From Melanocharis versteri (taxonomy: Eukaryota; Chordata; Aves; Passeriformes; Melanocharitidae): DNA of 64,000 nucleotides. Shown piece after piece: positions 1 through 13,300 of this stretch. The notes under the pieces were generated by a model. The model did no database searches. It was not told where the DNA came from and saw only the letters and a list, made by a program, of their open reading frames with translations. The position numbers and the translations under genes were made by a program. The stretch is taken from assembly GCA_013397845.1 (NCBI GenBank), contig VZTG01004593.1:72044-136043 (forward strand), read 5' to 3'. Position 1 is the stretch's first letter, and every line of letters starts with the position of its first letter.

Positions 1-2911
1 GGCTGCTTGGAAGTGCTGACTTGCTTCCAGGGCACTTTTGAGTCTAGCCTCTTGGCTGGTGGCAGCAATGCTGTGCCACCCACAGACAGTTTTCTAAGGA
101 AAATGTCTCACACTGGGGTATGAGCAGCATTTACCTTTCAGTTTCTTTGGCTTCAGATGTGCTCCAAGTGTCATCAGTAGGAAAACATTCAATGTCTCAT
201 GCAATGTATCTTTAATTACTATCCATCCAGTGTCTTGCTGACAGATGCTCATGTCATACATTTTAATATAACATGCTTATAATTAATATTTAGAAAGTTT
301 TGGTCCAACTACTGCTTGTAGGTGATTCCTGTGGCATATTCCACCATGGCAGCAGTGCTATTGCTGATGAGGATTGAATGAGCAGGGAGTGGTACCCCAC
401 AGCACTCCCAAGGGATGTGCCTGACCCCTGCACAATACTAGTTCCCAAAGGAGAACAGAAATTGGAAACCACCTTCCCAGCCTGCCATGCAGGCAGAGCC
501 ATGAAGGATGCTGGAGATGCTGGGCACAAGAAAGTGCCTGGGGAATGGTGTGGTGACTGGCGAGGGGGAGCGTGAGCTGCCAGCATTCAGATGAGAGGAA
601 ACCACATCAGGGAGACTCAGGCTGGTGTCAGCCACAGTGACACTGACTCTTTCCCCCAGGGAAGGGAGTGGATAACTCCAGTGCTGTGCATAGCATGGGG
701 AGTGTGTTGGTACAGGCTGTGCTTCCACAGCAAAGGACTATCTCCTGGATTTGGGCCTCGTGCCCAGGTGTGGGGACCTCAATACTTCTCCAGTCCAGCC
801 AGGGTGGACACAGGTCGAGATGCTCCCTTAAAGCATGTTGTAAATCCCTGCCTGCAGTACTGGAAATACTGCTTGTTTTCCTGAGACTGTGCTGCCTCTG
901 AGCTGGTGCAACCATTATCCAGCACGTGGAGGAAACTGCAGCTGTGGAGGAGTATAGCAAAATAAGCCAAACTCCAGACAAGCAGAGCAAACAAGCTCTT
1001 AACCTTATTTCTTGGAAAAAAAATATATCCATTTCAAATGTTTCTTGCACCTGCTAAATGCATTAGCAGTGGTGTTGTATCCTGAACGAGCAGTCCTGAT
1101 GAAAGAAAAATAGCTTCTTTGTTGTGATCTGGTGTGCTTGTGACAGCCATTCAGGAGATGATTTACAACTGTGTGCTGGAAGCTGGACAACCACACTCAG
1201 TGCTCACATGGTTGCTCTCCATTGTTTCCAAACTTCCTTGAAAGAGCTAAGCACTTTGCCACCTATTTTCTCTTTCAAAAAACCATCAGAATGAGGTTTT
1301 GCACGTGTTGGCCATGCCAAGGAAAATAAGTCCTTACTTGGAATTGGAGGCAGCGGGCCATTGGCCCTGGAGGTTACTACAGGGTGTCCAGTTCCAGCAG
1401 CTGACAGCACTGCAGGAAATCTCAGACGTTTTTTGCTGTCATGCAGTGGATTAGCACATCAGCATAATGTCAGGAGGAAAAACACAGAAAATGTGAGCCA
1501 TGTGGTATTAAAACAGACTGAGCAAATAGCTTGGTTGGCGTCAGGCTGCCCCAGGGGACTGGTGCTGGAGAAACCGCCCATGCTTTCCACTTCGGGCCAC
1601 CAGCTGCCTCTGCTCTGCCTATGTCGCTTTAGCCACGCTTTTCTGCTCCTCTGCATGAGAGGTAGCCAGGGACAAGCCTAACAGGATGCAGTCCAGAACC
1701 CAGGACCACAGTCCTGGTCAGCCCTGACCTGTGGCAAACAAGAAGCCATTTTTTCAAATAGGTTTTCACTCAAAAAACATGACAACTTCTGACACAGTAT
1801 ATCAAAGGAAACAGTTGTGGCCTCCAGCACTCGGAGGCGCAGCACAGGGCTCCCTGGAAACAAAGTGAAAATGAACTTTGGGAACATGAACTACTTTGCC
1901 GTGCCTTTCTGTGGTGCCTACTAAAAGTGGCACTGAGAGCACGTCATTTTGTCAAGATGCATGTGCTATTTTCGCGTGCTATTTGTTTTGGTGATAAAAG
2001 AGGAAGGATGACAAAGAAAAGTTTTTACTGGTTATCTTGAGCAGGGGAACGGTACATTTTCACCTGCTTCTCTGTTGGTGGTCAGCATGGTGCCTTCCAG
2101 CCCTGTGGAGAAGAGCAGTAATACAAAGCCACAAAGTCAAGGTAACAGAAATAGGATGCAGATGTGGCATAGTGAATTCAGAGCAGACTAAACATCCTAT
2201 CTGCAACATCCAAATCCCACTGAAATCCTGCTGAAGTCTGCTTTGACTTGCAGTAAGCAATAATGAGGACAGAAATCAAGGGAATTTTCTCAGAGAGAGA
2301 CCTCTGAGTACTCAGATGGAAAATTCAGATCAGATACCCGAGGACTGAGGTTTGTTCAAGCTCCTGTCCTCAGATAAAAGATTCCTGCCATCACTGAGAC
2401 CAGCTCCAGCCACAAGTAATATGTTAGGATTTCCCAACCTGAGCACAGCTAGTGAGAGAAAGTAATGCTCATCCTGATGTCAAGATATGACCTTACCTTC
2501 CTATAGGGAAGGACGTCATCCATGGTGCTTAGACAGGGTTGAGACTTTACCTTTTTAAAAATCTGATGCAGATAAGGCTTTGCTTGAGAAGTTGTAGCTT
2601 GTTGATGGAGAAACACCCAAACCCGGGAAACAGATATCATGTGGATATTTCTTTACCCACAACAGTGGTTGGGTTGTAAAACAGCTGTCTCTTCTCTGTG
2701 GGAGTGAATTCTCCAGAGGTGACTCAGCAGTCAGTGAGATGAGAACCAGACACTCGTAGTTTCTGAACAATGGGCAAAATTGAGACTTTAATCTATGTCC
2801 TTCAGGTGAGGATTTCAACCTCCAGCATAGCCTTACTAATGAATAAGATACAGTGATGAAAAGCCAGGACTGATGAGATCAAAAATATGAAAGCCAAGAT
2901 GAACAATTTGC

Positions 2912-2951
2912 AGTGGCATACCAAAAAAAGTAAGTGGCATACCAAAAAAAG
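2912..2951. repeat. Short tandem duplication (two 19-nt copies, 21-nt period)
   Basis: The unit AGTGGCATACCAAAAAAAG occurs at 2,912-2,930 and again, identical, at 2,933-2,951, separated by TA. This looks like a local slippage duplication with no apparent function. Confidence 0.85.
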
Positions 2952-5900
2952 CTGCCTAATTCTAGGCAGCAAACTCTGCAGCACAGGACATGCTTGCTGC
3001 AGGCAGCCTGTCAGAGGCCAGCCTGTGGCGCCTAATTATAAATATTCTCAGGTTCACTTAAATTACTACTGTCAGAATAAAGGCCTGTTTCTTTGTTAGA
3101 TCATGATGCAAGCCCAACTCCCTCAGTTCTTAAGCACTAATGTCAAAAGTTAAAGCTGAACTCCGTATAACCTCCAGGCTATAAAGGATGCCAAATGCCA
3201 AATACTTTTGAGTTTTAAAATGACATTTTATGCTAGACCGGGATAATTTACTTTGTAGGTATACTAAGTTCAAGCTAATGTTTTAAGTCTCTTTGTCCTC
3301 CATTTAGAAATCTAGCAGAAAGATCAAACATAGAATATTTTTTTATTCTTGGAAAGTAGGCACTGGAACACTGATTTGCCAGATATTTTAACCTCTCAAA
3401 TTACCCCTCATTTAATGGGAAAATCTGAAACCCAAATACTTTGCTTCAATAGGTGTACATTTGACTAGCACTAGATGGCTGTAAGATTGTGCAAGATTGT
3501 TAGACTTTAATCTCATACTTTCATCTTTTAAGGCTGATGCTCGAGCAAGGTCATAAGCTGGCAGGAACTGCTGTGCCAGGCACTGGTGGACGTGCAGAAT
3601 ACCCTGTTGTTTTCTTGGAGGAGCCACTGGCATATGAATGGATGTGTTGAGTTCAAGTCCTGAAGAACATGTTAGTGTCACGGCACAGCAGGATTAGTAA
3701 CACCTACTTTATTTGCCTGATTATAGGGATTTTTTTTTATACTAAATAAACTAAGTAATCTTGATCAACCTGCTAAGCTTTACAAGTTTCCATCCCCACT
3801 CACACCACTACATGTTGACCCCTGTTTCTAGAATAGCAGTAAAATCCTTCACCACAGTTGCCCACCATACAAGAAATGATCACACAGCAGAGATGAAGTA
3901 GAATATACAGTATCCAGGTGCTTAGGGCTGACTATCTGGTTTTGCTATCTAGCAAACTTAACTTCTCTGATTTCGACAGAGAAATACATTGCACAAGGTT
4001 TCCTCAATGAGCTAAAAACTCCTGTGTTACAGGACACCGATGTTCAGACAAGCACAGTCTTGGGCTAATTAAGTAGTAACGTTGCAGAGACGTGAGCTGT
4101 AAATGTCGGGGAAATACTGGCGGTGGAGACGGGTTGATATCCAAGCAAAACTCAAATTCTTTGGAAGGGGTGAAGACTGGTTTCAGTCCAAGACAATGAC
4201 ACCCTCCCCTTGAGCTGGACAGCCCTGTGCTCAGGCTGACACATCATGGGGTGAGGGAGGAGGTGGTCTCGTGTCACATGCAGCCATCAGCTGGTGCAGG
4301 CTTCCCAGTGTTTCTTGACCTGAGCTCCTACGTATCTTTCAGTGACAGAGGTTCCCTGTGTAGTGAGTTTAAGCCCACTGGTGAACTGTTTATTTTTCTT
4401 AATTGTCTTCACAACCACTAGGAAGTAATTCATAACCCTGCGTGGCTCTGCAGGGTTCAGGTTAAAATTGTTATTCCAACCCACATTAGCTATCTGAAAC
4501 ACGCTTTTCCTTAGGGGCCTCTTTCGGGAGCTTATTTGAAGTGATCTTTGCATCCTCTCCTTCCCACCTCAGGCGTGCAGATGTGCAGCCTCTCCCGCTG
4601 GGCAGCAGCTGGCTGGTATAGGGGGCTGACATCAGGCAGCACTGACTGTGTTCAGTCCTGTTGGAGACCTATTCCCCCTGCTGCTGTCCCTTTTCTTCTC
4701 CTCTTGGCTATGAATGTCCACTGCAGCAGTTCAGGTATCTGTGTGAAGTGGGTGAGAGTGGGCAGCAATTACTGCCTAAGAGAAGGTGCTCTTGGAGGTC
4801 TGGGTAGTGATCACATAACACTAGGTTAAGAGAGGTACTAAGCAAAATACTTGAAAGGTTCTCCCTCTGAAGAAATTATCCTGTTCACCCTCTGTAAGAA
4901 CATAAAGTTCTAGGATGGCTGGAGTCAGCGCTGTTTGTGTTTACCAGCCCTGAGTGCACTTTCTTCCTGTGAATTTGTCCCACCTACGCTTTTAATAGTC
5001 AGGGTCTCCAGGGAAAAGGCCTTGCGCACCCGAATAGTGCTACAGCGAGAAGAGCCACCCTCTTTGTTCATTCTAGTTACACTTTGTGAAAGCACAGCCT
5101 GTTCCCCAAGGAGACCATTGTCAGGGAGCACGCACAGAGCAGTGCTGACAATGATGCACCAAGCCCATGCAGCTCCTTGTAAGGAATATGGGAGCCTTTG
5201 AGGGGTCTCCTCTAGTTCATAGAGTTTCTCCATCTCCAAGAGATATTCTTCAACTCGAAAAGTTACTGATATGACTTGTGACTGTTGTAGTGAAGGATAG
5301 AGTAAAAGATTTGGAGAGATGCTCTCTAGACATCACAATTGCCTGAACTGAGGCACTTCAAAGAACATTAAATAGCCCCTGGCTGTCAATCAGGGTGGTC
5401 ACTGTCCCACTTTGATGTACTCATTATTCAGCATGTGAATGTTTTCAGTAAGGCAAGTCTGATAGCTGACGGGTAGGTTAGAGGAAAACTTTGCCTCAAA
5501 AAATAGTGAAAGATCACTGCTTTTCTCCAGGAAAGCTGGAGTTTCTAGCTTTGAAATGCTCTGCAGCTAACAAGTGTGTGATCATATGCATCTGTACTTG
5601 ACTGACAGAAAGAGCAACCCACCTCTTCTGTCTTGAATTCCTCGTGACTGCACAAGATCATAGAAATAACTGACTTGACATAAGGTATCATCCAGGAAGA
5701 TCTGAAGGAGCAGCAGATGCCTTGCCTAATGCACACCTCCATGCAGAAGCATTTGTGAGAATGCACAGGGCAGGAGCAAAGAAACTGATACTAAACTCCT
5801 ACAGCCAATGACTTCTACCAAGGTAAGACCTTCTGTCAGCTCAGAAGGCTGATACACATATTGCCAGAGGTTTTGGAAGTCAGTAGAGGGGCTGGTACCA

Positions 5901-8900
5901 CCTGTGACTTTTATTCATCTTGGGTTTGGTGGGGAGAAAAGGAAGAAGAATCTTAGTCCAGCAGAATTAAAACTTCAGACTGGCACAAATCCTCTTCCTC
6001 TTCTTCAAAGAAATGCAGCAGCTCAAGGCTTTTATATCTGGATGTGGCCTGCCTTCTCTAATTAGAGAAAAGAAAAAACCAAACTAGTAAGTCAGGCTGT
6101 GTTGGCCAAAGTGTTCAACTACTACTATGTAGTTGAGAGCAGAAAAGAGAAGAAAGTTGAAAGCAGAAAGAGAGCAGAAACTGAAAAGGAATTAAAAGCT
6201 AACAATGAGTCTTGTTATGACTTCTTATCTTTCTTTCAGAAGAGAAAGAAGAACAATTTTTCCTCTTAAATTTTCTAGTTCACTGGGGAAAAGGGAAACC
6301 ATGTTTTAGCAGCTCTTGTTCTTGCATGTGCTCCTGGACCTAAGAGCACAGATAGGGTTGCACTGTCAGGAAGGCTGGAACATCTGACAAGGCAGATTGA
6401 ACTGTTGGTGTGAGCCCAGGGAATTTTCTTTCATTTCTATTGCCGTGTTTGTGATTTCTGTAGGACTGGGGAAACAAAGAAAACAGGTTCAAGGACACTG
6501 GAGGCAGTTTTTGCTAAGAGGATTTCTTGAGCAATCTAAGTGGTTGAGGATATTTTCTCAAACAATTTTGGATCAATGGAGTATCTCCTCATGAAAAATT
6601 TGAGTTGAGGAATTTTCTTGCCTTTATGCTAAACCCTGTCTAGCAGCTAACTAGTAAGGACTGTTGTCCCTGGACACCAGCTCAGGCTCTGATAGCTTTT
6701 GTAAGAGCATTTGTATCAAAATATTGTTGTGCTGCAGTCTCCACGGCCATCTGGGGCTTTGTACAGACAGGGTGCTTACAAATGAATGAGAACCAAAGCA
6801 AATCAACATTGCTTGGCAGGAATGAAATGTATTGCTAGGATCTGTCTCTGCCAAGCTAGACTGTTTGGCTCCAGTCCCACTCTTCAGGGGGATTGTCTGT
6901 CAAAACACAAGTTGGTATTATACAGCGTCATGGTTACGTGGCTTCACTAGTCCTTTAACTCCTCTCAGGCCTTACTCTTATTTGTTGAGTGGAAACCTGT
7001 GAATCTCCAATTCTTAAGGCAAACTTTGAGCTTTGGTACCTTGCACCAATTATCTCTCGTGCCACTCTGTCAGCTCAGATAGAGCCTTCTCTTAAGGAGC
7101 TGTTAAACAGAAGATTGCGACCATTTTGAAAGGAAAGCATTATTTCTTAATGCGTTAAAATGTTGAGAAGGCATATATTTTGTACCGTCTCACGATGGAA
7201 GCCTGGCTTCTTGGTCTAACCACCTCGAAAACCTGGTCATCCTTTCAAGGTGAGAGTCCATCTCAGTCCCTTTACTGTCTCTCCTTTATTATCCCATTCC
7301 TTCATGGGCAGCAGCTGCTGTTCCTGCTGAGCCCTGCTGGTGAGCCCAGAGGCCACGCATTAGAGGACAAGCCAAGACATCAATGTGAATGTCCTCATGG
7401 GTCTGCCAAGAGGTGCGTAATAATATTTTCCTCCCCATTTCTGGACATGTTTCTGAGTTCATTCAACGTAAGTATGGACATAATAAATTACCACAGTGGC
7501 TTGGCCAAGACATGACACTACAGGTGGCTCCAAGCCCATAACATACAGTTTTTGCTATAGTGAACATCCACAGCAAGCACTAGTAGAAGTGCTGCCTCTG
7601 AACACAGATTCTGCAGGGCTACCTCCCATCCTAGAAGTGCAGCCGGGGGCAGCAGGAGAAGGATGTGCATGTTCCCTTCAGGAGGCAGATGAAGTGGCAG
7701 ATCCTCGGCTGAGACCCCATGGAGTCTGGAGATGGCTGAGAAGAGTGGTGACTGTCCATAGGTGTGACACGCAGCACGTGCCATCCCTCAGGCCGGCAGC
7801 TGCCCACACCGCTGCCCGGGCTGTCACGTCGCCCAGCAGCCTGGTGTGCAGCTGCAGCCTGGTCCCTGTGGGCAGGGCAGTGGCAGCCTTGCACAGGCTG
7901 GGACGCTGTCAGAGCTCAGACCAACTCACGGACCCGGGTCACGCAGCCTTGTGGCTTTCCCTCGCGTGGCAGGATTTGTGTGTTTTCCTTCAAAGCTCAG
8001 GCTAGAGCATGGCAGTACAGCCTGGCTCTCCCGGGCAATGTCTGCTCAGGGAACCAGGACCTGTTACCATCCCAGCAGACTGGGGACCACAGCCCGGATG
8101 TCCCTCTCGTGGGCAGGGAGTTTTATGGATGGCCCCGGGGTTCAGCTGTCTCTGACATGAGGTGCGGCACAGCTGTGTGACCCTGGGTTGGCTTTTGCTG
8201 AGAAAACTGCTGCTGCACTGTGAGAAAATAAATTAACTAAAGCCAAGCAAGACAAGAAAAGCCAAAACATAGAATTAAAGTTGTCAAGATGATGATAGCT
8301 AGCAATGCAAGGCTTCAAAAGTAACTGTTATGTGAAGAGGGATAAAGCCTGGAATTATTAGCTCCCTACGTTGCTTTAAAGATCCTTAAGCTGGAGCTTA
8401 GAAATGCTGCAAGTCCTTGGCTCAGGTTTAACAGATGTGAGGGTATGTCCCAAGTGCTGGACTCCAAGATGGGAATGGAAGAAGGGGAACATGAAAAAAA
8501 AAGGAAGAAAAAAGGTGGCTGGGCACATCACAGAGAGGGAGATGTCCATGAAGAGTGAATTTAGTCCACTGATAGAAAGGAAGTGTGAGGAATTTTACTG
8601 AGAAGGTAAACACAAGCACAGGCAGCTGAAGGGCCTGAGCAGTTCTGCTTGGCTGCAGGCTCCTACTCCATCCTCTTCCACCTCTCTGGAATGAGTACCT
8701 CCTACAGAAAGTCCCAGCACCCCTTCCCTGACAGGGCATCTTCTTTCTTGAGCTGGAAGCCCTGTGGGAGGAGGGCATGGACAGCACGTCTCCAGCCATG
8801 CCCTGGGAGCGGTGACCTGCAGGCAGCAGCTCTGACTCATGGGCACCGGTGCCCAGTACAACATTGTGCAAAAGGCAAGCCAGGACATGAGGGGGCTTTG

Positions 8901-9380
8901 CAAGGGGGTAAAGAAGTGTTTGGGGCAAAGGAGGCTGAAAGCTGTCTTGCTGAGCTTGCATCAGCCCAGCGTTTGGTAAGAGGTAGCTGGATGTGCTGGA
9001 TGTGCAATGGGGAGCTTTGTACAGAGCAAAGAGAAGTTCAGATGCCCACACTGGGGTGGTGGCCAGCTATCACAACTTTCCCCAGGTGTGAACATCTGCA
9101 AAGGGCATTTCCCACAGTTAGACAATGTTATGAATGCCATGAAATTCTTTTATTTGGGAAAAAGAATTAAAGTAAAGCAAGTTAATGTGCAGTTATGGTG
9201 TGCAACAGGTGCTGGCATTGCATTAGAGGTATAGTTAGGTTCCTGTAAAGGAGAGGAACATGGTGGTGACTCGTGACTAAAATGTGAACATTATTTTGTT
9301 TTTAGTATGAAATTAGGCACCATTCAGCACTTAGTATCTAAATAATATCAACAGCCAGAAAATAAATGTATCAATTATTA

Positions 9381-9396
9381 TCTAGCTGAAGCTAGA
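9381..9396. repeat. Short palindrome TCTAGCT-GA-AGCTAGA
   Basis: A 7-bp perfect inverted repeat with a 2-nt spacer lies about 740 bp upstream of the ENPP6 start codon. It is too short to assign a role. Confidence 0.6.
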
Positions 9397-9599
9397 TTTT
9401 TATACTGGTGCATCAGGAGCTGGATTAGCCCCAGGGCAGCACAGAAGCAGAGAGGACAGGGACCTTCGCAGGGACTTGCATCCACGTAGAGAGAGGTGAA
9501 CTTGCTCAGCTGGTGCTCTGCGTTACGGCCGTGCCGTCGAAATTCTGGACCTTAACTCACACATACTGCTCTTCCCAGCTGGGGAGATGCTTTGTCTTA

Positions 9600-10350
9600 A
9601 TCTCACTGTGAGTTCTATCAGAAGCCGCCACCGCCGGAGAGATGAGAAGAAAGCCCGCGCTGGCGCTGCTGGAGATGTGAGGCTGTGTTTCAAAGACTGC
9701 AGCCCCTCTCTGCGCGACCCCTGCGAGCCGCAGCCGCGGAGCCGGGCTGGGCTGAGCCGGGCTGCGCTCCGTGCCGCCGGCGGTGGGAGCGCGCCGGCCG
9801 CCGCGGCCCCCCCTCCTCGCCGGGGCCAGCGGGCAGCGTGCCCGCACTGCCTCGGGAGCGCCTGCGGATGTCCTGGGAGGCTCCAGTTGCTTTCACGCCG
9901 TGTGTTCCCCATCGCTGCGAAGCATTCTTTCCTGCAGCTGGGAAGTACCAAGCGCTTCCCCCAGCTCGAGGTTAATCATCTGCTTGTAATTAACCTGTGC
10001 CCTCCCACGCTCGCGGCGCGGGGCAGCGCTGTAGCTTTAACGCGGGCGCTGGGAGCGGGAGGGGGACAGCAGTGCCGGGTCCGGCCTCGCAGCGGCCGCA
10101 GATCCTCGCCGCCGCCGGCCATGGAGAGCCGCAGCCTCCTCGCCGCCCTCCTGGCCACTGCCCTCGCCGCCCTCCTGCCGCTTCCCGCCGCCTCCTCGGC
10201 CCACCGCAAGCTCCTGGTGTTCCTGCTCGACGGCTTTCGCTTCGACTACATAGATGACAGCGAGCTGGAGGGTCTGCCGGGCTTTCGGGACATTGTGAAC
10301 ATGGGGGTGAAGGTGGATTACATGACCCCAGACTTCCCCAGCCTCTCTTA
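9600..10350 (+). promoter_or_regulatory. ENPP6: CpG island spanning the ENPP6 promoter, 5' UTR and exon 1
   Basis: From about 9.62 to 10.33 kb the sequence is GC-rich and dense in CpG, in sharp contrast to the AT-rich flanks. It ends within coding exon 1. No convincing TATA box is seen, which fits a CpG-island promoter with dispersed initiation, so the transcription start cannot be placed exactly. Because the island is GC-rich, a frame in phase with ENPP6 stays open from 9,587 through the true start codon; this is read as compositional rather than as an N-terminal extension. Confidence 0.75.
9970..9995. promoter_or_regulatory. Inverted pair of HNF1-like half-sites flanking a CATCTG E-box
   Basis: GGTTAAT (9,970-9,976) and ATTAACC (9,989-9,995) are perfect inverted repeats with a 12-nt spacer that contains CATCTG. 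GTTAAT is the half-site of the HNF1 homeodomain factors, but the canonical palindrome spaces its half-sites by one base, so this is two degenerate sites rather than one classical site. It lies about 125-150 bp upstream of the ENPP6 start codon. Regulation is inferred only. Confidence 0.35.
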
Positions 10351-10376
10351 CCCAAATTACTACACGCTGATGACGG
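10121..10376 (+). CDS. ENPP6: ENPP6 coding exon 1
   Basis: Encodes residues 1-85 and the first base of codon 86: the leucine/alanine-rich signal peptide, the first metal-binding aspartate (D37 in LLVFLLDGF) and the catalytic serine S76 in PDFPSLSYPNYYTLMTG. The donor is ACGG|GTGAGT. Residue 41 is Phe (DGFRFDY), where human has Ser. Confidence 0.97.
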
Positions 10377-13300
10377 GTGAGTACTTGCATTTCTGTGCTG
10401 TGATGCTCCTCAGAGCTGCCAGCTCCCCGTGCCGAGGTGGAAGGCAGCTCCCTGGGACTTTTTCTTCCGAAGAAGATATAAAAATAACACAAGTCGTGCT
10501 TTTAGCTGGCAGTTTAAAAGCACTGCGGTATTACAGCCCAGAATTGTTTCTCTGAAACCTGTTCCAAACTTGGAAGTGCCGCCTGGAACAGATTTTTGAA
10601 GTTCCCCTTTGCTCATCCGTGGTGTAGCCGGGTCCCTACCTGCTGCCGCCTCAGCATCGTGGCCAGCTGGGGCTGCCTGGTGCGAGCACCAATGGGAGCT
10701 ACTGCACACATATAGAACGTAGAAAGAACTGGGAATGCATGGAAAATGAATACAGACGCTGCTCAGGGGCTTTAACAAAAATGCACATGAACTGAGTGTG
10801 GCTACACTAAGAACTTCTTTTCAGTCAGCAGGCCTGTTTTGGCAAGTTCAGCATTAAATTTCTTTTTAAACTTAGTAGATTTTCTGTTTTCTTAACTTTG
10901 CTCTAAGTCCTCATATCTGTAATAATTCAAAATAGCCAAATGGAAAAACAGTCATGGTTTTTGCTTTTACTCCTTTGCAGTTTTTCAGAATGTCCAGGGG
11001 AGGCTTTTAGAAAATTGAGAGGACAGTCATAGTTTTCATGATGCTGATTTTCTTTTAATCTTATATGGAGGACACATGATTTCAGTGACACTAGGAAGGT
11101 GCAAAGAGTACAGCTGGGCCAATTTTTTCAGAGACAGATACCAAGAAAACAACAGTTAAATAAATAAAAAAACACCAACAAAACCCAACAAAACAGATTT
11201 TTTTTCTGGAGTTTCTACTTAGATTTTTCTCGGGAGTTATTGGATAAACAAGAGTTTCCACCTGATGGGGAGGAGTAAGAAAATCTGTCCTCTCCTAAGA
11301 TATGTGGCATCTTCTGCCATTCTTGGAACAATGCAGCGCCCAGTGATTCATATACTGCTTGCTGGGAAAGCAAATAGATGCCATTGTAAGACAAAAATCT
11401 GACATCAGTTGTGTCCAGCTTGTTTTGAAACTGCTTAACCCCTTCTTTCCCCTCTCTCTCTCATGAAAAACGCTTTTCTCATGCTCATCCCTGATCAGAG
11501 AAGAGTATAAAACCATCACAGGGTTGGTTTTGGTTCTTTTTCGTTATTCAGTGCAAATATATGAATGCAGAATAAATGTCGCGACTGAAAATAGAGGTGT
11601 TCCACTCCAGGTCATGTTCTTTAGGTGTACATAGGCAAACCGACCTAACATTTCATAGGTGCAAAAAACCTTTGGATGGAGCTGTTAAAGAGGAGAAGAA
11701 GAAAAGTGAGCGACATTCCACTCCTAACCACATTTAGTCATCACTCCTATTAAGTGTGTATACATATAATCAGCCTTTTGAGGAGTTTTGAAAACATTCT
11801 ACTTTGTACTCACAAAGAAGGAGTTTTGTTTTAAGAGATGAAACGCCATTACTAGACTTTTCATATTTTTAGTAAAGTTCTGCACCTCAACCTGAAGCAA
11901 TTAGATAGTCTGTGAGACTGAACTCAACTCTTCTTGCGAGTCTCCCAGACTATATGATAAGGATATCAATGCAAATACAACTTATTTGCAAACAGCAATT
12001 CACCTTCCTAACGCATGAGTCACAGTAGCATTAAGTAGGTCAGGAACCAATTGAGGACTAAGTTTAGGTGGTGAACATGCCCAGAGGAAGATCCAAGACT
12101 GCCCTTGAGCCCTTGGGCTGTTAGTGGACCCCGTGACTGTGTCCTGGCATGACAGCAGGGTAAATCCCATAGCTGCACTGTTCTTACCCTTTAGGGTCAT
12201 GGTGCCATTCCCACTGAAAGGAGGTGTTATGGGGTGGTGGGGTTAGGAGTGCAGAGCCTGTGGCAGATATAGTGTCAAGCTGCATTCAGTCTGTGTCCAT
12301 TTAATTTGCAAAGCTGGGACAGGTTTTGGAGAAAATTCAGCATGGCAGGGTGACACAAGCGTCCTGCCATAGTGACCTGCTTAGGGAACGGCAAGCTGCT
12401 GTCTCCCTGGTGCTGCTGTATGGGCATGGGGAAGCTTTCATCGCATCTCACCAGCCACGCATCTCCTCTGCTGCAGGCAGACACAACGGTAACTGGTTTT
12501 ATTTCTGTTTGCGACTGGGATGTCTGGGAGTTAAATGCTGCCACAGTTTCTTCTGGGATACCAGGAACTAATTATTCTTCATGTCTTGTCCCACACTGCT
12601 GTTTCATGAGCTGCTAAGAAAGTTGCATTTGAACTTCCAAAATGTATTTGTCTTCGCAGTATATTGGCATCTTTCCGCTAAATCAGTTTAAGAAATTGCA
12701 CATTCCCACCTCTGGCTTGTTCATTATATCCACTTTGTTTTTTTGTTGGGTTTTGTTTGTTTGTTTGTTTTGATAAATACTTTTGTCCCTTCTTTCTCTG
12801 CTCATTCACAAGGCCTTATGGCTCCACGTCCTTTCAGGGGCATACATGGCTGCCAGGTGTGCAAAAAAGTGTTGTAGTTTGTGTGTATCTGACTTGCCTC
12901 TATCCATTCTTGTGAGCAAGGCATCTCTCTTCTGCCTACTGCCCTCCACCCCATACCCATGCAACCTTCATGACTCCAGAGCAGTTGAGTTGTTACTGAG
13001 TGAGAGAAGTTCTTCCTCATTTCTGTGGCTTTGGAGGAGGACAGTGGACTCTGCCCCTCAGATACCATCACCATCGGGAGAGGTCAATCTCCTCAAACAT
13101 GAACTCACCTCCTCCTCCTGCCCAGACCTGCAGGCAGAGGTTGTGGAGATCAGCAGCATCGGCCCCAGTGCTTCTCACTGCAGATGCCAAAGCGCACCCT
13201 TCGACCCTGCCAGAGCACATCTCTCCTCTGCACTGGCAGTTCACAGGCAATGGCACACAGCACAGCTACCCAGCTATCTGCAAGATCTTCTACTCATGAT

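Larger units (their letters stand above)
1..9600. other. Intergenic DNA upstream of ENPP6, no supported gene
   Basis: No open frame here looks like a conserved protein. The longest frames (for example 169 aa at 7,496-8,005 + and 207 aa at 8,428-9,051 -) overlap one another on both strands and have no recognisable domains. In mammals the next gene on this side is IRF2, on the same strand as ENPP6, so its 3' end may lie to the left of this window; no IRF2 coding exon is visible. Small features include a 19-nt unit repeated with a 21-nt period (2,912-2,951) and a short palindrome (9,381-9,396). The stretch at 7.79-7.96 kb is moderately GC-rich. Confidence 0.7.

Noticed and set aside
7496..8005. 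169-aa open frame on the + strand
   Set aside because: Overlaps equally long frames on both strands in a GC-rich patch, with no domain, no splice context and low-complexity composition.
8428..9170. 207-aa (-) and 173-aa (+) open frames
   Set aside because: Mutually overlapping on opposite strands, no recognisable protein family, no promoter-like context.
1..9600. Terminal exon of IRF2, the mammalian neighbour of ENPP6
   Set aside because: Looked for because of synteny, but no frame matches an IRF2 C-terminus; its end probably lies outside the window.
9587..10120. Upstream in-frame extension of ENPP6
   Set aside because: It would bury the signal peptide inside the protein; the start at 10,121 has a strong context and matches the family. 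Kept only as a low-interest finding.
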